64,000 nt of DNA, taken from Paenibacillus sp. JJ-100 (lineage in GTDB: Bacteria > Bacillota > Bacilli > Paenibacillales > Paenibacillaceae). The stretch is taken from the NCBI RefSeq assembly GCF_948329825.1, contig NZ_CAOJCM010000002.1:620001-684000 (forward strand), written 5' to 3'. This document shows, in pieces, positions 42,203-50,482 of this stretch. The notes below the pieces were generated by a model, which did no database searches, was not told the DNA's origin, and worked only from the letters and a program-made list of their open reading frames with translations. The translations under genes were made by a program, and so were the position numbers. Every line of letters starts with the position of its first letter. The stretch's first letter is position 1.

Positions 42203-44257
42203 ATGATTATATTAAAATTCAAAAAAGCAACTCTCTTTCTCATGCTATTCAGCCTGTTGTTGCCAGCATGGGATATTGGAATTACGCACGCCGAATCATC
42301 AGTCAAGACCCAGACATACGAAGGCTTAGATGCCATGTTTGTACTGGATGTTAGCTATTCTATGAATGAGACTGACAAAGATCGCATCGCTGAAGAAGTT
42401 ATACATATGTTTATGGATATGAGTAGTGGGCCCAAGACCCGATTAGGTTTCGTAGCTTACAACGACAAAATTACATCATCTGTGCCTTTGATGGATATCT
42501 CATCCTCTGGCGCTCGCAACAATCTGCGTAACCGTGTGGATGGTTTGCGCCGCTCTGGTTATACAGACCTCGGACTAGGTCTCCGGCGAGGAGCAAGTCT
42601 GCTTGAACAATCCCAGACAGACAAACGCAAACCATTCATGATTTTACTGTCAGACGGGGAAACCGATCTGCGGGGGTCAACGAACAGAACACCTGCTGAC
42701 TCGGCCAAAGATGTGGACAAGGTTATCGAGATGGCACAACAAGCTGGTTACCCCATATATACTGTAGGATTAAATCGCGACGGTACAGTGAACCCTGCAG
42801 AACTGGAGCGGATCGCCCAAGAGACGGGGGGTTCTTCCTTTATCACCGGTAGTGCCGACGATCTGCCTGAGATTTTCAACAGGATTTTTGCAGACCAGAT
42901 TCAATCTGTTCTTGTATCTGTCGCGGCTGTGACTGCAACGGGAGCCATGCAAGAAGTTACCGTTGATATTCCTAACTCCAGTATGGCGGATGCCAACATC
43001 ATCATGCTGTCTGATCATGCGGTGTCGGAAGCGCAGCTCTATTATCAATCGAGCAATGTGAGCTTCATTCGGTCTGATAAATATGCTCTAATGAAGATCA
43101 TTCGTCCAGTAAAAGGAGAATTCAAACTGAAATTCAAAGGCCGTAGCGGTGACTTGGTCAAGATCAATCTGCTTGGCAACTACAACGTATCTGCGGTTGC
43201 ACACATGACAACGGAGAAGCCAGTCAAAGGAAAAAGCATCATATTCGACGCATCTCTGTATGATCAGGCTGTGGAACCTAAACCCATTCAGGACTTGGAT
43301 GTATACAAAGGCCTGGAAGCGGAACTCATTGTAACTTCGTCTGATGGAAAAACGGAGCACATCCCTTTGACCAATACAGGCAGTGGGTTTACGGGAAAAT
43401 ACACGTTTCCCAAGTCAGACATGTACACATGGGGACTGCGTATTGATGGGCCCGACTTCTATCGGGAGTTTACTCCGGTGGAAGTAGATATTACGAATCA
43501 GGCTCCTGTCGCCACTGGAGAGTCCATCGTGTTATCCAAAGACGATCGCAATACAGATGTCGACCTGAATAAGTACTTCAAAGATGCCAATAACGATCCT
43601 TTAACTTACGTCCTTGCCAATTCAAACAGTGAGCGCAAACTCGGAGAGACTGTCATTGATGGCAATACCCTGCGCTGGTCTTCATTGCATACCGGTAAGT
43701 CATCTATTAAGGTGACAGCTACAGATACTGAAGGCGCAAGTATTACCGCAGACATCTCTGTGGAGATTCATTCTTTACGCGAAAAGGTACTGCTGTATAC
43801 AGCACTAGGCCTCCTTCTTGCTGGTGGTAGCTTCGCACTGTATTGGTTCGTGCTAAAACCCAAGCCAGTCTTCCGCGGAAGACTGGAAGGATACTTTTTG
43901 GCCACAGCTAATGGAGAAGACATCCCTGTGACCCATTGGCCACTTACATCGCTGGATCGTCGGAAGGTAAGTCTCCGTGAACTGTTCGACCGAATGGACA
44001 TTGGGATCATCGTTCCCGAAGCGGAACGAATCTGGCTGGAAGCCGGGAAGAAAGAGACGCTATTGGTGCGGCACGATACGAATTGTACGGTCGTCCGAGG
44101 CCGAACACCAATAAAGCGCAGACACACGGAAGCGCTAGAGTATAATGAGAAAATGTATATTACGTTTGAGGATGGCGTTACAGAGATTGAAATGCGTTAT
44201 AAAGCGATCAAACCAAGTACCAATATCTATGTAGGACAAAAAAGAGAGGCGCAGTGA
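42203..44257 (+). CDS. VWA-domain membrane protein, divergent from the CIS operon
   Basis: A 684-residue exported protein. An N-terminal signal peptide (about 1-30: FKKATLFLMLFSLLLPAWDI) is followed by a von Willebrand A domain (about 45-235) with a MIDAS: DVSYSMNE, a Thr in DLGLG, and LLSDGETD. Next is a beta domain, a cadherin- or Ig-like domain (about 430-525: NQAPVATGES... SSIKVTATDTEGASI), one membrane helix near 530-550 and a 130-residue cytoplasmic end, perhaps FHA-like (LLVRHDTNCTVVRGRTP). VWA proteins bind metal-dependent partners. Its placement suggests a membrane scaffold for the apparatus, but that is inference. The Shine-Dalgarno spacing (13 bases) is long. Confidence 0.78.
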   Translation: MIILKFKKATLFLMLFSLLLPAWDIGITHAESSVKTQTYEGLDAMFVLDVSYSMNETDKDRIAEEVIHMFMDMSSGPKTRLGFVAYNDKITSSVPLMDISSSGARNNLRNRVDGLRRSGYTDLGLGLRRGASLLEQSQTDKRKPFMILLSDGETDLRGSTNRTPADSAKDVDKVIEMAQQAGYPIYTVGLNRDGTVNPAELERIAQETGGSSFITGSADDLPEIFNRIFADQIQSVLVSVAAVTATGAMQEVTVDIPNSSMADANIIMLSDHAVSEAQLYYQSSNVSFIRSDKYALMKIIRPVKGEFKLKFKGRSGDLVKINLLGNYNVSAVAHMTTEKPVKGKSIIFDASLYDQAVEPKPIQDLDVYKGLEAELIVTSSDGKTEHIPLTNTGSGFTGKYTFPKSDMYTWGLRIDGPDFYREFTPVEVDITNQAPVATGESIVLSKDDRNTDVDLNKYFKDANNDPLTYVLANSNSERKLGETVIDGNTLRWSSLHTGKSSIKVTATDTEGASITADISVEIHSLREKVLLYTALGLLLAGGSFALYWFVLKPKPVFRGRLEGYFLATANGEDIPVTHWPLTSLDRRKVSLRELFDRMDIGIIVPEAERIWLEAGKKETLLVRHDTNCTVVRGRTPIKRRHTEALEYNEKMYITFEDGVTEIEMRYKAIKPSTNIYVGQKREAQ

Positions 44258-44340
44258 ACTACGTATCAAGTAAGAGGAATGAAATGAAGTTACCGAATGC
44301 TGGATCTAAGACGCACTCTCTCTTTGAATAGATATAAGAA

Positions 44341-44384
44341 AACAAGCCTGTTCGTCCCCCTCTAAGGGTTAGAACAGGCTTGTT
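44341..44384 (+). terminator. Terminator of the VWA gene
   Basis: AACAAGCCTGTTC (44341-44353) pairs with GAACAGGCTTGTT (44372-44384), a 13-base stem followed by TATGTTGT. Confidence 0.85.
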
Positions 44385-44480
44385 TATGTTGTGCATACAT
44401 CTAACTCAAAGCAGACTGAATTTGAATTTAATATTTGGTATAATGTGTATGTTGCTTATCAACACTTGGAGGAACTGAGA

Positions 44481-45170
44481 ATGAATACATTGGAACAGCA
44501 TCGTTGGAATATAAGTGAGTTGGAAGCCGTTAACATACAACAGGAATTAGCCCGGAAAGTCATTCAAGAAGATGCATTCGATCAAATTCACTATGTTGCA
44601 GGAGTGGACGTTGCTTATAGCAAATCCAATGACAAACTAATCGCAGCAATCGTCATCCTGGAATCAGAATCATTGAAATTAGTAGAGTCAGTTATTGTTG
44701 AAGATACCGTTCAATTCCCATATATCCCGGGATTATTTTCGTTTAGAGAACTTCCGCCTGTAATCAAAGCATTTGAAAAAATAAAAACAACTCCTCAACT
44801 AGTGGTTTGCGATGGACAAGGCTTAGCCCACCCTAGACGATTTGGTTTAGCTTGTCATTTAGGGGTGCTGTATGATATTCCTACAATTGGATGTGGAAAA
44901 ACAAAACTATTAGGTAACTATAATGAACCCGAACCACACAGAGGAGCACTGTCGCCTTTAGTGGACAATGACGAGATCATTGGAAGTGTACTAAGAACTC
45001 AAAAAAATATTAAACCTATCTTTGTTTCTGTGGGTCATCGAATATCTTTATCCACTGCCTGTCATTGGATACTTAAGTTATCTCCCAAATATCGATTGCC
45101 CGAGACGACTCGGCAAGCCGATCAGATCGTGAACAGAACTTTATCGCTTCAGAATCCATCTGCTACATGA
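44481..45170 (+). CDS. nfi: Endonuclease V (deoxyinosine 3'-endonuclease)
   Basis: A 229-residue enzyme that nicks DNA at the second bond 3' of hypoxanthine, starting repair of deaminated adenine. Motifs: YVAGVDVAYS (catalytic Asp at about 43), PYIPGLFSFRELP (catalytic Glu, and the family wedge Pro-Tyr-Ile-Pro), CDGQGLAHPRRFGLA (second Asp) and GCGKTKLLG. I chose the ATG at 44481 because GGAGG lies seven bases before; a longer frame reaches 44391 and would overlap the VWA terminator. The gene stands alone between terminators. Confidence 0.9.
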   Translation: MNTLEQHRWNISELEAVNIQQELARKVIQEDAFDQIHYVAGVDVAYSKSNDKLIAAIVILESESLKLVESVIVEDTVQFPYIPGLFSFRELPPVIKAFEKIKTTPQLVVCDGQGLAHPRRFGLACHLGVLYDIPTIGCGKTKLLGNYNEPEPHRGALSPLVDNDEIIGSVLRTQKNIKPIFVSVGHRISLSTACHWILKLSPKYRLPETTRQADQIVNRTLSLQNPSAT

Positions 45171-45225
45171 GTTATTACATGATGTAATCGTTCAAGGCAA
45201 CTTGGATTCTACCATTTATTTTTAC

Positions 45226-45268
45226 AAAAGCTCATTCCTACTTATGGTTCAAGTGGGAATGAGCTTTT
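45226..45268. terminator. Hairpin of the CTCATTCC family
   Basis: AAAAGCTCATTCC (45226-45238) pairs with GGAATGAGCTTTT (45256-45268), a perfect 13-base stem with A and T flanks that can stop transcription in both directions. Same sequence family as the hairpins in the toxin array more than 30 kb away. Confidence 0.85.
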
Positions 45269-45319
45269 GAAAGTTTATCAAGTGTTTGCTAAGTGCTTTG
45301 TTTGTTGTATTCTACGATC

Positions 45320-45562
45320 TCACTCTTCTTCCACTACATAGACTTTACTAACGGTATTATCCTCATTAAAAACGTAAATTCTATCGCAATTATTACATCT
45401 CCATACTTCTTTCTTAGGATCAGGTATTGAAAACGGATCTATGGAATCTCCCATGTTTATAATATCGTCCCACTCTCTGTCAGTATAAACATGCAATTGA
45501 ACATCGTTTGGAGCTTCTACAGTGGACAAGTACTCTCCGCACTTACATTGGAATCTAGCCAT
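45320..45562 (-). CDS. Small zinc-ribbon protein, possible immunity protein
   Basis: An 80-residue cytoplasmic protein with two Cys pairs, CKCGEYL near the start and CNNCDRIY near residue 56, forming a likely zinc ribbon, and an acidic C-terminus (KVYVVEEE). An AGGAGGAAATT ribosome site precedes it. It begins only 15 bases after the end of a toxin-like remnant (45577-45771), which is the position of an antidote. Alternatively it is an unrelated zinc-ribbon protein; CPXCG-type proteins are common in Bacillota. Confidence 0.6.
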   Translation of the reverse strand: MARFQCKCGEYLSTVEAPNDVQLHVYTDREWDDIINMGDSIDPFSIPDPKKEVWRCNNCDRIYVFNEDNTVSKVYVVEEE

Positions 45563-45576
45563 ATTTTAATTTCCTC

Positions 45577-45771
45577 CTAATTATTTACTTTCCCCTCGTT
45601 AGTCCATATTTCTACTTTCCCCGGAATCTGTTTATCAGCAAATGTCCCCTTAGCACGATCAAAAATCTGCTGTGCTTGTTCTTTCGTAAGTCCTGCCTCT
45701 CTACCATCAATAATAACTTTTTCAGCATGTTGTTTAAATCCGTCTTTAATCCTTCCAACCCCAGTATTGAT
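45577..45771 (-). pseudogene. Remnant of a polymorphic-toxin C-terminus
   Basis: The minus frame between a TGA at 45774-45772 and a TAG at 45577-45579 reads NTGVGRIKDGFKQHAEKVII, then GREAGLTKEQAQQIFDRAKG and a final KIPGKVEIWTNEGKVNN-like ending. It has no start codon, and the ending is typical of secreted toxin domains. The rest of the toxin gene is absent upstream. The intact zinc-ribbon gene follows directly, so this is an orphan toxin-antidote leftover far from the main array. Confidence 0.55.
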
Positions 45772-46158
45772 TCATGATTGCTTGATACTCAGACTCGTAT
45801 ATGTAACCACTTTTCTAACATTTTATGTTATTTATGAATCTGCTTGACTTTTTCCAACAACAAGAAGTACTATACGCTTATACAGATGGAATATATTTCA
45901 ATATAAACAATAAATATCTAATTCAAGTTCGATTATCAGGCTTTATTCTAATATGTAATTCCAAACTTGCTAGAGCACTCTAGCCTGTAGCTTTCTTCCC
46001 TCTTCGTGCTATCCATAGAAACAGAAAATAAGGGAAGAATCATTCTCACAGAGAAAGGAGGATCAGAAGGTTCAATCTGCAAGTTCATCTGTGTTATGTA
46101 AGCACTTGTATCTTTATCTGCTATCACATTCAAAACAAGAAAGGTGGAATTGATTTTT
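45772..46158. other. AT-rich stretch with a decayed fragment
   Basis: Nothing clear is seen from 45772 to 45947. From 45948 to about 46150 the minus strand carries the fragment listed next. The Shine-Dalgarno sequence AGAAAGGTGG of the YolA-like gene lies at 46138-46147. Confidence 0.45.
45948..46150 (-). pseudogene. Fragment related to the pseudogene at 46809-47273
   Basis: The minus frame, without proper start, reads STFLVLNVIADKDTSAYITQ and then FSVRMILPLFSVSMDSTKRE. This lines up with YLYIVSMNKEETKDPLTAVI and FYIHVISPIFGKETLEDSFT in the pseudogene at 46809-47273, sharing the Ala/Val-Ile-Thr-x-Met step and the Pro-x-Phe step. Two remnants of one unknown family therefore flank the YolA-like gene. 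Similarity was judged by eye over about 55 residues. Confidence 0.35.
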
Positions 46159-46716
46159 ATGAAAAAGTGGTTTAGTTTAGCTCTAATTCTTGTTCTTGTT
46201 TTATCGTTTAATACAGCAGTGTTTGCAGAGGCTCAGACTGCTCAACCCAAACCTTTGACGAAAGAAGAAGTTGTGAATTCCAAAGCCTTCCTCGAAGCAG
46301 TGGAAACAGCCAAAGCTGAATTTAAAGCGAAGCAGGAAAATGGCGGTCCAGTTTTACATGCGCCTGCGCCAAAGGTATCTCACATTAATGTCTATGCTGT
46401 CGTTTCTCCCAATGGCGGTCAAGAGATTTATGGTTATAACAGCAACCCTCTGTCGACAACCAATGATCACGGCGGCAACTGGATTCAGGGCATCACGTTC
46501 CAGATCGGTTATGACAGCTCTCACTTTGGTACACTCGCAGGAAATCAAATGACAAACACTTGGTCCGAGCCTATCGATCTGGACGGTGATCGTATTATAG
46601 ATGCGTGGGCCTATTCTTGGGTGTATGAAGCACCTACTTCGGGAGGGCAATTCGTAGGAACCGTTTATTCTATTAACAATGCAGCCAAATGGACCGCCTG
46701 GATTAACGTTCGTTAA
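46159..46716 (+). CDS. YolA-like (DUF4879) secreted protein
   Basis: A 185-residue exported protein. A signal peptide (KKWFSLALILVLVLSFNTAVFA) is followed by a cut after Ala and a mature part with ISHINVYAVVSPNGGQEIYG, STTNDHGGNWIQGITFQIGY, and SGGQFVGTVYSINN near the end. These blocks match the DUF4879 family of the Bacillus subtilis YolA protein as I recall it; its function is not known. The ATG at 46159 is preferred to a GTG at 46144 because AAAGGTGG lies 11 bases before it. It ends at a hairpin terminator. Confidence 0.75.
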   Translation: MKKWFSLALILVLVLSFNTAVFAEAQTAQPKPLTKEEVVNSKAFLEAVETAKAEFKAKQENGGPVLHAPAPKVSHINVYAVVSPNGGQEIYGYNSNPLSTTNDHGGNWIQGITFQIGYDSSHFGTLAGNQMTNTWSEPIDLDGDRIIDAWAYSWVYEAPTSGGQFVGTVYSINNAAKWTAWINVR

Positions 46717-46745
46717 TTTCTAAAATCCGACATACCAGAAAAAAA

Positions 46746-46799
46746 GTAAAACTGTACCCGTAGAGAGACTATAACGTCTTCTTTTCAGGTACAGTTTAC
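46746..46799. terminator. Terminator of the YolA-like gene
   Basis: GTAAAACTGTACC (46746-46758) pairs with GGTACAGTTTAC (46788-46799), with one bulged A and a 29-base loop. Confidence 0.7.
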
Positions 46800-46808
46800 T
46801 TTACATAA

Positions 46809-47273
46809 TCAATCGAGGTCTAGGTATGTGCTTGTAATAATTCTTTTAAATGTTTTTGGAACTAGGGTAAATGAATCTTCTAAGGTTTCCTTGCCAAAAA
46901 TAGGAGATATAACGTGAATATAAAACCGCCCATCATCTTCAACCATTTTAGTGATTACTGCTGTGAGAGGATCTTTGGTTTCTTCTTTGTTCATTGAAAC
47001 GATATAGAGATACTTCCCCTCGTTAAGATATCGATAGCTTAGTTCATCCCCATCTCTTAATTTGCCACAGGATGGACTTTCAAATGATTCTATCTTCGTT
47101 CTGTTGTGCCCTTTTCATCGATCGCGAACCATTACCTTACATAATGAATCACCTTGTAGTTCAACTGAAACAATGTGACTGGTTGATCCTCATCTTGTTA
47201 CTTTCCAGCTCTTCTGTACAAAATCATCCAAGTAAGACTATCGATATTTTCCTTTATTTAGGTAATGGTGCAT
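46809..47273 (-). pseudogene. Pseudogene of unknown family with stops and frameshifts
   Basis: Starting from an ATG at 47273 with AGAGGA upstream, the minus strand reads MHHYLNKGKYR, a TAG, then SYLDDFVQKSWKVT, a frame change (DEDQPVTLFQLNYKVIHYVR), another change, and finally LSYRYLNEGKYLYIVSMNKE continuing in one open frame to 46809. Two frameshifts and at least one nonsense codon show decay. The C-terminal third alone (from 46994) is open and could be mistaken for a 61-residue gene. No family is recognised. Confidence 0.6.
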
Positions 47274-47325
47274 TAGTCCTCTATTGTAGCACTTTTCTCT
47301 TCAGAGGATTTTAAACAAAACAAAA

Positions 47326-47345
47326 AAGCCGCCAGATGGCGACTT
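47326..47345 (-). terminator. Terminator of yaaA
   Basis: AAGCCGCCA (47326-47334) pairs with TGGCGACTT (47337-47345) with one mismatch; on the minus strand the stem is followed by TTTTTGTTTTG. Confidence 0.8.
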
Positions 47346-47397
47346 TCAGATATAGCATAAGGGATGCTCATTCACATATATAATCATACACCCAAGA

Positions 47398-48150
47398 CTA
47401 CTTTTCCGCTGAATAAATAAACACATAAGTACGTTCATCCGATTGTTCTTCCGAGAAAACAAACTCTAATCGATCAAATTTCTTGATCTTCTGCACATCT
47501 GTAATCTTGCGCTCTGCCATAAAGCGCACCATCTCACCTCTAGCCATTTTGGCACGGGTGGCCTTCTCTACCAGCTTGCCACCAACCATTTGTCCGAAGA
47601 CACAGGTGATCAAACGGGTCTCTTCCTTTAGAAAAGGAGTAATGTTCTTACTATATTCTTTGGAGGCCAGATTCAGTATGCAGTTGGTCTCCGCTTGAAG
47701 CTGATCGGCCAGCTTGCTGCCCCAGAACTGATAGAGGGATTTGAATCCCGGACCTTGCAGCTTTCCCTGCATCTCCAGTCGATAAGGAGTTACCCCGTCC
47801 AACGGACGTAACATGCCATAAAATCCAGATAATATGCGCAGATGCTGCTCCAGATACGCCAACTCCTCCTGCTGGAAAACCCCAGGCGCCATATACTGAT
47901 ACTGAATGCCCTCATAGGCGTAGATGGCTGGTGTGAGGTTAGACTTCACATTCATATGTTGAATCCGCTCCATATTCAATTCGGCGATTGCATCGTTACT
48001 TTTCCATAACGCTTTGAGCTCATCATAAGATAATTTTCGGAGCACATTCAACAGTTGTTCTGTCTCGTTTATGAATTGAGGTAACTGCAAGCTAGCCATC
48101 AGATCGGTATCCATTTTCATCTTTTTTGCTGGTGAAACAATCATTCTCAT
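47398..48150 (-). CDS. yaaA: YaaA-family (UPF0246) peroxide-stress protein
   Basis: A 250-residue cytoplasmic protein. MRMIVSPAKKMK, LMRxLSYDELKALWKSND-type helix, YAYEGIQYQYMAPGVF, HLRILSGFYGMLRPLDGVTPYRLEM and the closing DRLEFVFSEEQ are the family blocks. In E. coli YaaA lowers free iron under peroxide stress and limits Fenton damage. Full length for the family. It stands alone with its own terminator; no Fur or PerR site was obvious upstream. Confidence 0.9.
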   Translation of the reverse strand: MRMIVSPAKKMKMDTDLMASLQLPQFINETEQLLNVLRKLSYDELKALWKSNDAIAELNMERIQHMNVKSNLTPAIYAYEGIQYQYMAPGVFQQEELAYLEQHLRILSGFYGMLRPLDGVTPYRLEMQGKLQGPGFKSLYQFWGSKLADQLQAETNCILNLASKEYSKNITPFLKEETRLITCVFGQMVGGKLVEKATRAKMARGEMVRFMAERKITDVQKIKKFDRLEFVFSEEQSDERTYVFIYSAEK

Positions 48151-48235
48151 CGTGTTAATCCATCCTTAATCTACCGTTGTTTTGTCGTTTATTCATTGTA
48201 CTGGATTGGACGGACGAATCCAATGGTCAACTCAA

Positions 48236-48532
48236 TTATCTCCCATGATCATTGGGATCAGGTGTTAATTGCACCCATTGCTCTCCCCTATAGGTGTAGA
48301 CATATTCCTGTGGATCATCTTTTAATTTTACACCAACAGGATATTTCGGCATTTTACTACGACGAGCGGTGATACTTATAATCGTATGCTCATCTATTCC
48401 TTTTTCGGTGGTTAAATACTCTCTCAGATCATTTTCAAGTTTCCCCATATCACTTTTATATGAGCCGTACCACACAAAAGAAGCCATTATCACTATTGTC
48501 ACTAACACCAATGAGACTTTTAGAAATTTCAT
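48236..48532 (-). CDS. DUF3139 membrane-anchored protein
   Basis: A 98-residue protein with one N-terminal membrane helix (about 4-23: LKVSLVLVTIVIMASFVWYG) and a small outside domain: LENDLREYLTTEKGIDEHTI, ISITARRSKMPKYPVGVKLK, EYVYTYRGEQW. That is the DUF3139 layout, seen in many Bacillota, function unknown. A second member lies at 58545-58793. It appears to be a single-gene unit. Confidence 0.7.
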   Translation of the reverse strand: MKFLKVSLVLVTIVIMASFVWYGSYKSDMGKLENDLREYLTTEKGIDEHTIISITARRSKMPKYPVGVKLKDDPQEYVYTYRGEQWVQLTPDPNDHGR

Positions 48533-48744
48533 CTTAGTTCACCCTAGCTTTTTTATCAAATAATTTTCACAAGCAGATTGCCTGCTTTTTGAATAGGCCT
48601 TTGCTACCAGTTGAACTTATAACTTGTCAATATGTTATTACCTGAATTTGAGTCCATATTCTCATGGTCTCGATACACCGTTTTGCTAAGATAACAATAT
48701 TCCTACATAAACAATCTATGTACAATAGAAAGGGTGCCTCTTCC
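48533..48744. other. Intergenic region before the exported protein
   Basis: About 210 bases between divergent genes. AGAAAGGGTG at 48728-48737 is the ribosome site for the gene at 48745. No clear promoter pair was picked out and no further gene is seen. Confidence 0.4.
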
Positions 48745-49500
48745 ATGTATTTTATTCAATTACTGGTCGCTCTTGCAATTTTGGGCGGTTCAGCTAGTTC
48801 TAATTATGCAACGTCTACACCAATGGAAGTCAAATCGTTACAACCTCAGACGGCTTCTTCTGAACGTGTCATGGAATCCGGTTTGAAGCCTTTCCGAGAT
48901 GAAAAGTTTTTTAAAGATCTCGATCCTTTCGAGCAAGCCGCTGAAAACCTTAGGGAGGATTATTCTACCTTTGATTCATGGGACCCATACAATGTCGGGG
49001 ATACGGGCACGTTTCTTTATGGCGGACAAGTAAGAGTGTTAAGAACACTTCCTTTGAATCAGAGTATTTCCATAGGACCAATGACTATTCATATGTTGAA
49101 TGTTCAATTACTAGAAGTTAGTGATATTCCGAAGGACACCCAGAAGAACATTTCCATTCTGAATCAGGAGAAGATTGGACCCGATATGACGTATATTAAA
49201 ATCCTCTACAGCATCGAAAATACAACGGATCGAAATATCGGGTTTTACGGGTTAAACTCCGTCCATCCGAACATAGGGAAACCCCATTCGGCAGATCGTA
49301 ATTTCATGAGGAGGATCTATGTAAATCATCAATATGACGGTGTAGTCATGGATGATATAGTCAATGGATATGTATTCACAGAGGATCCTGATCAGCTGGA
49401 ATCTATTGAACTGGTTTTTAATAAAATCTATGACTATGACACTGGAGAAACCATCGTAGAGCCAACGTCATTGACTATACCTTTTAAAGCCCAGGACTAA
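48745..49500 (+). CDS. Exported protein of unknown family (251 aa)
   Basis: A 251-residue protein with an N-terminal hydrophobic segment (YFIQLLVALAILGGSASSN) acting as signal peptide or anchor. A disordered stretch is followed by a beta-sandwich-like domain (SISIGPMTIHMLNVQLLEVS, TYIKILYSIENTTDRNIGFY, ending SLTIPFKAQD), which resembles DUF4352-like extracellular domains in layout; this is weak. The ATG at 48745 has AAAGGGTG eight bases upstream and a frame longer by 27 codons has none. A terminator follows at 49552. Confidence 0.6.
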   Translation: MYFIQLLVALAILGGSASSNYATSTPMEVKSLQPQTASSERVMESGLKPFRDEKFFKDLDPFEQAAENLREDYSTFDSWDPYNVGDTGTFLYGGQVRVLRTLPLNQSISIGPMTIHMLNVQLLEVSDIPKDTQKNISILNQEKIGPDMTYIKILYSIENTTDRNIGFYGLNSVHPNIGKPHSADRNFMRRIYVNHQYDGVVMDDIVNGYVFTEDPDQLESIELVFNKIYDYDTGETIVEPTSLTIPFKAQD

Positions 49501-49551
49501 TAAAAATAATTCCCTTTATGAATATCCTTTCTAGGATCATAGCACATTATG

Positions 49552-49581
49552 AATGAACCCTGGCTAAAGTCAGGGTTCATT
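49552..49581 (+). terminator. Terminator of the exported-protein gene
   Basis: AATGAACCCTG (49552-49562) pairs with CAGGGTTCATT (49571-49581), loop of eight, followed by TCG. Could also serve the opposite strand. Confidence 0.75.
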
Positions 49582-49621
49582 TCGTATATATAGTCTCATT
49601 AGAGATAACATTTCCGACGAA

Positions 49622-50296
49622 TTATAAAAATCCATTTAATCCTCCAAAAATTTTTCCAATGATATCAAAGTAAATCATGATAAAAGATAACAGCAGCGCT
49701 ACAGGGATTACAGTTAACATATGTATTTTCTTCCTAGGAACAATCCATAGTAAAGTAATGACCATGAGTAAATAGAATCCCATAAGTATTGGAACCAAAT
49801 AATAATGCTCATGTTCAGGCAAGTAAGCATTCTTTAATGTATATCCTTCTGTTATTAGAACGGCCACCGGAAGCGACAAAATGAAACTTGCTACATATCC
49901 ATGCCCACGTGCATACCACATCACAACAGCACATATTGGCGATACGACTGCACAGATAACCCAGAACATCGTTTCGTTCTTGGAGAAAAAATGCAGAAAA
50001 AACACAGTGTACAGATAATAAAACGTCAGTAGTGATGTGAAAAAGGAGAACACCTTAACGGCCGCCGATCTTGGCGAATAGCTATAAACGGAAATAAGCG
50101 TTGCAACAAAAATCCAAATGCCTAAACGTCCACCAATTTGATCAAATACGGGGTTCACTCCCTGAGTATCTACAAGTTTGGCTGCCAAGCCCATAATCCC
50201 TCCAAGAATGATCATCCATACCAAAGCATAAACTTTTCGTCCGTTGCTCACATTGCTCATCGTTCTAATTCTGTTTAATTTACTATTTATTTCCAT
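49622..50296 (-). CDS. Multi-pass membrane protein (DUF6518-like?)
   Basis: A 224-residue membrane protein with about seven helices (VYALVWMIILGGIMGLAAKL, LGIWIFVATLISVYSYS, FFTSLLTFYYLYTVFFLHFF, WVICAVVSPICAVVMWYA, YVASFILSLPVAVLITEGY, VPILMGFYLLMVITLLWIV, LTVIPVALLLSFIMIYFDII). Its layout resembles DUF6518 family proteins, but I am not sure. There are no catalytic motifs. It is a single-gene unit between the exported protein and a terminator. Confidence 0.6.
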   Translation of the reverse strand: MEINSKLNRIRTMSNVSNGRKVYALVWMIILGGIMGLAAKLVDTQGVNPVFDQIGGRLGIWIFVATLISVYSYSPRSAAVKVFSFFTSLLTFYYLYTVFFLHFFSKNETMFWVICAVVSPICAVVMWYARGHGYVASFILSLPVAVLITEGYTLKNAYLPEHEHYYLVPILMGFYLLMVITLLWIVPRKKIHMLTVIPVALLLSFIMIYFDIIGKIFGGLNGFL

Positions 50297-50411
50297 TTTA
50301 AACTCCTTCCCCTTAGATTATTGTAACTTCCGCCCGACTACTAAACCATCCCATAACATTGTATTTTATAAAACAGTCACGATAAGAGAGGCAAAAGACT
50401 TGTATATAAAA

Positions 50412-50449
50412 ACCTTGGTACACAGCCACTTACACGGTGTAACCAAGGT
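50412..50449. terminator. Hairpin between membrane-protein and SleB-like genes
   Basis: ACCTTGGTACAC (50412-50423) pairs with GTGTAACCAAGGT (50437-50449), with a bulge, followed by CTTTTAT. Lies downstream of the SleB-like gene on the minus strand. Confidence 0.7.
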
Positions 50450-50482
50450 CTTTTATCATGAATATATCATATTCTTCTGTCT

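Noticed and set aside
46809..46994. A 61-residue gene on the minus strand
   Set aside because: It is the open C-terminal third of a longer pseudogene with frameshifts and a stop upstream, so not an independent gene.
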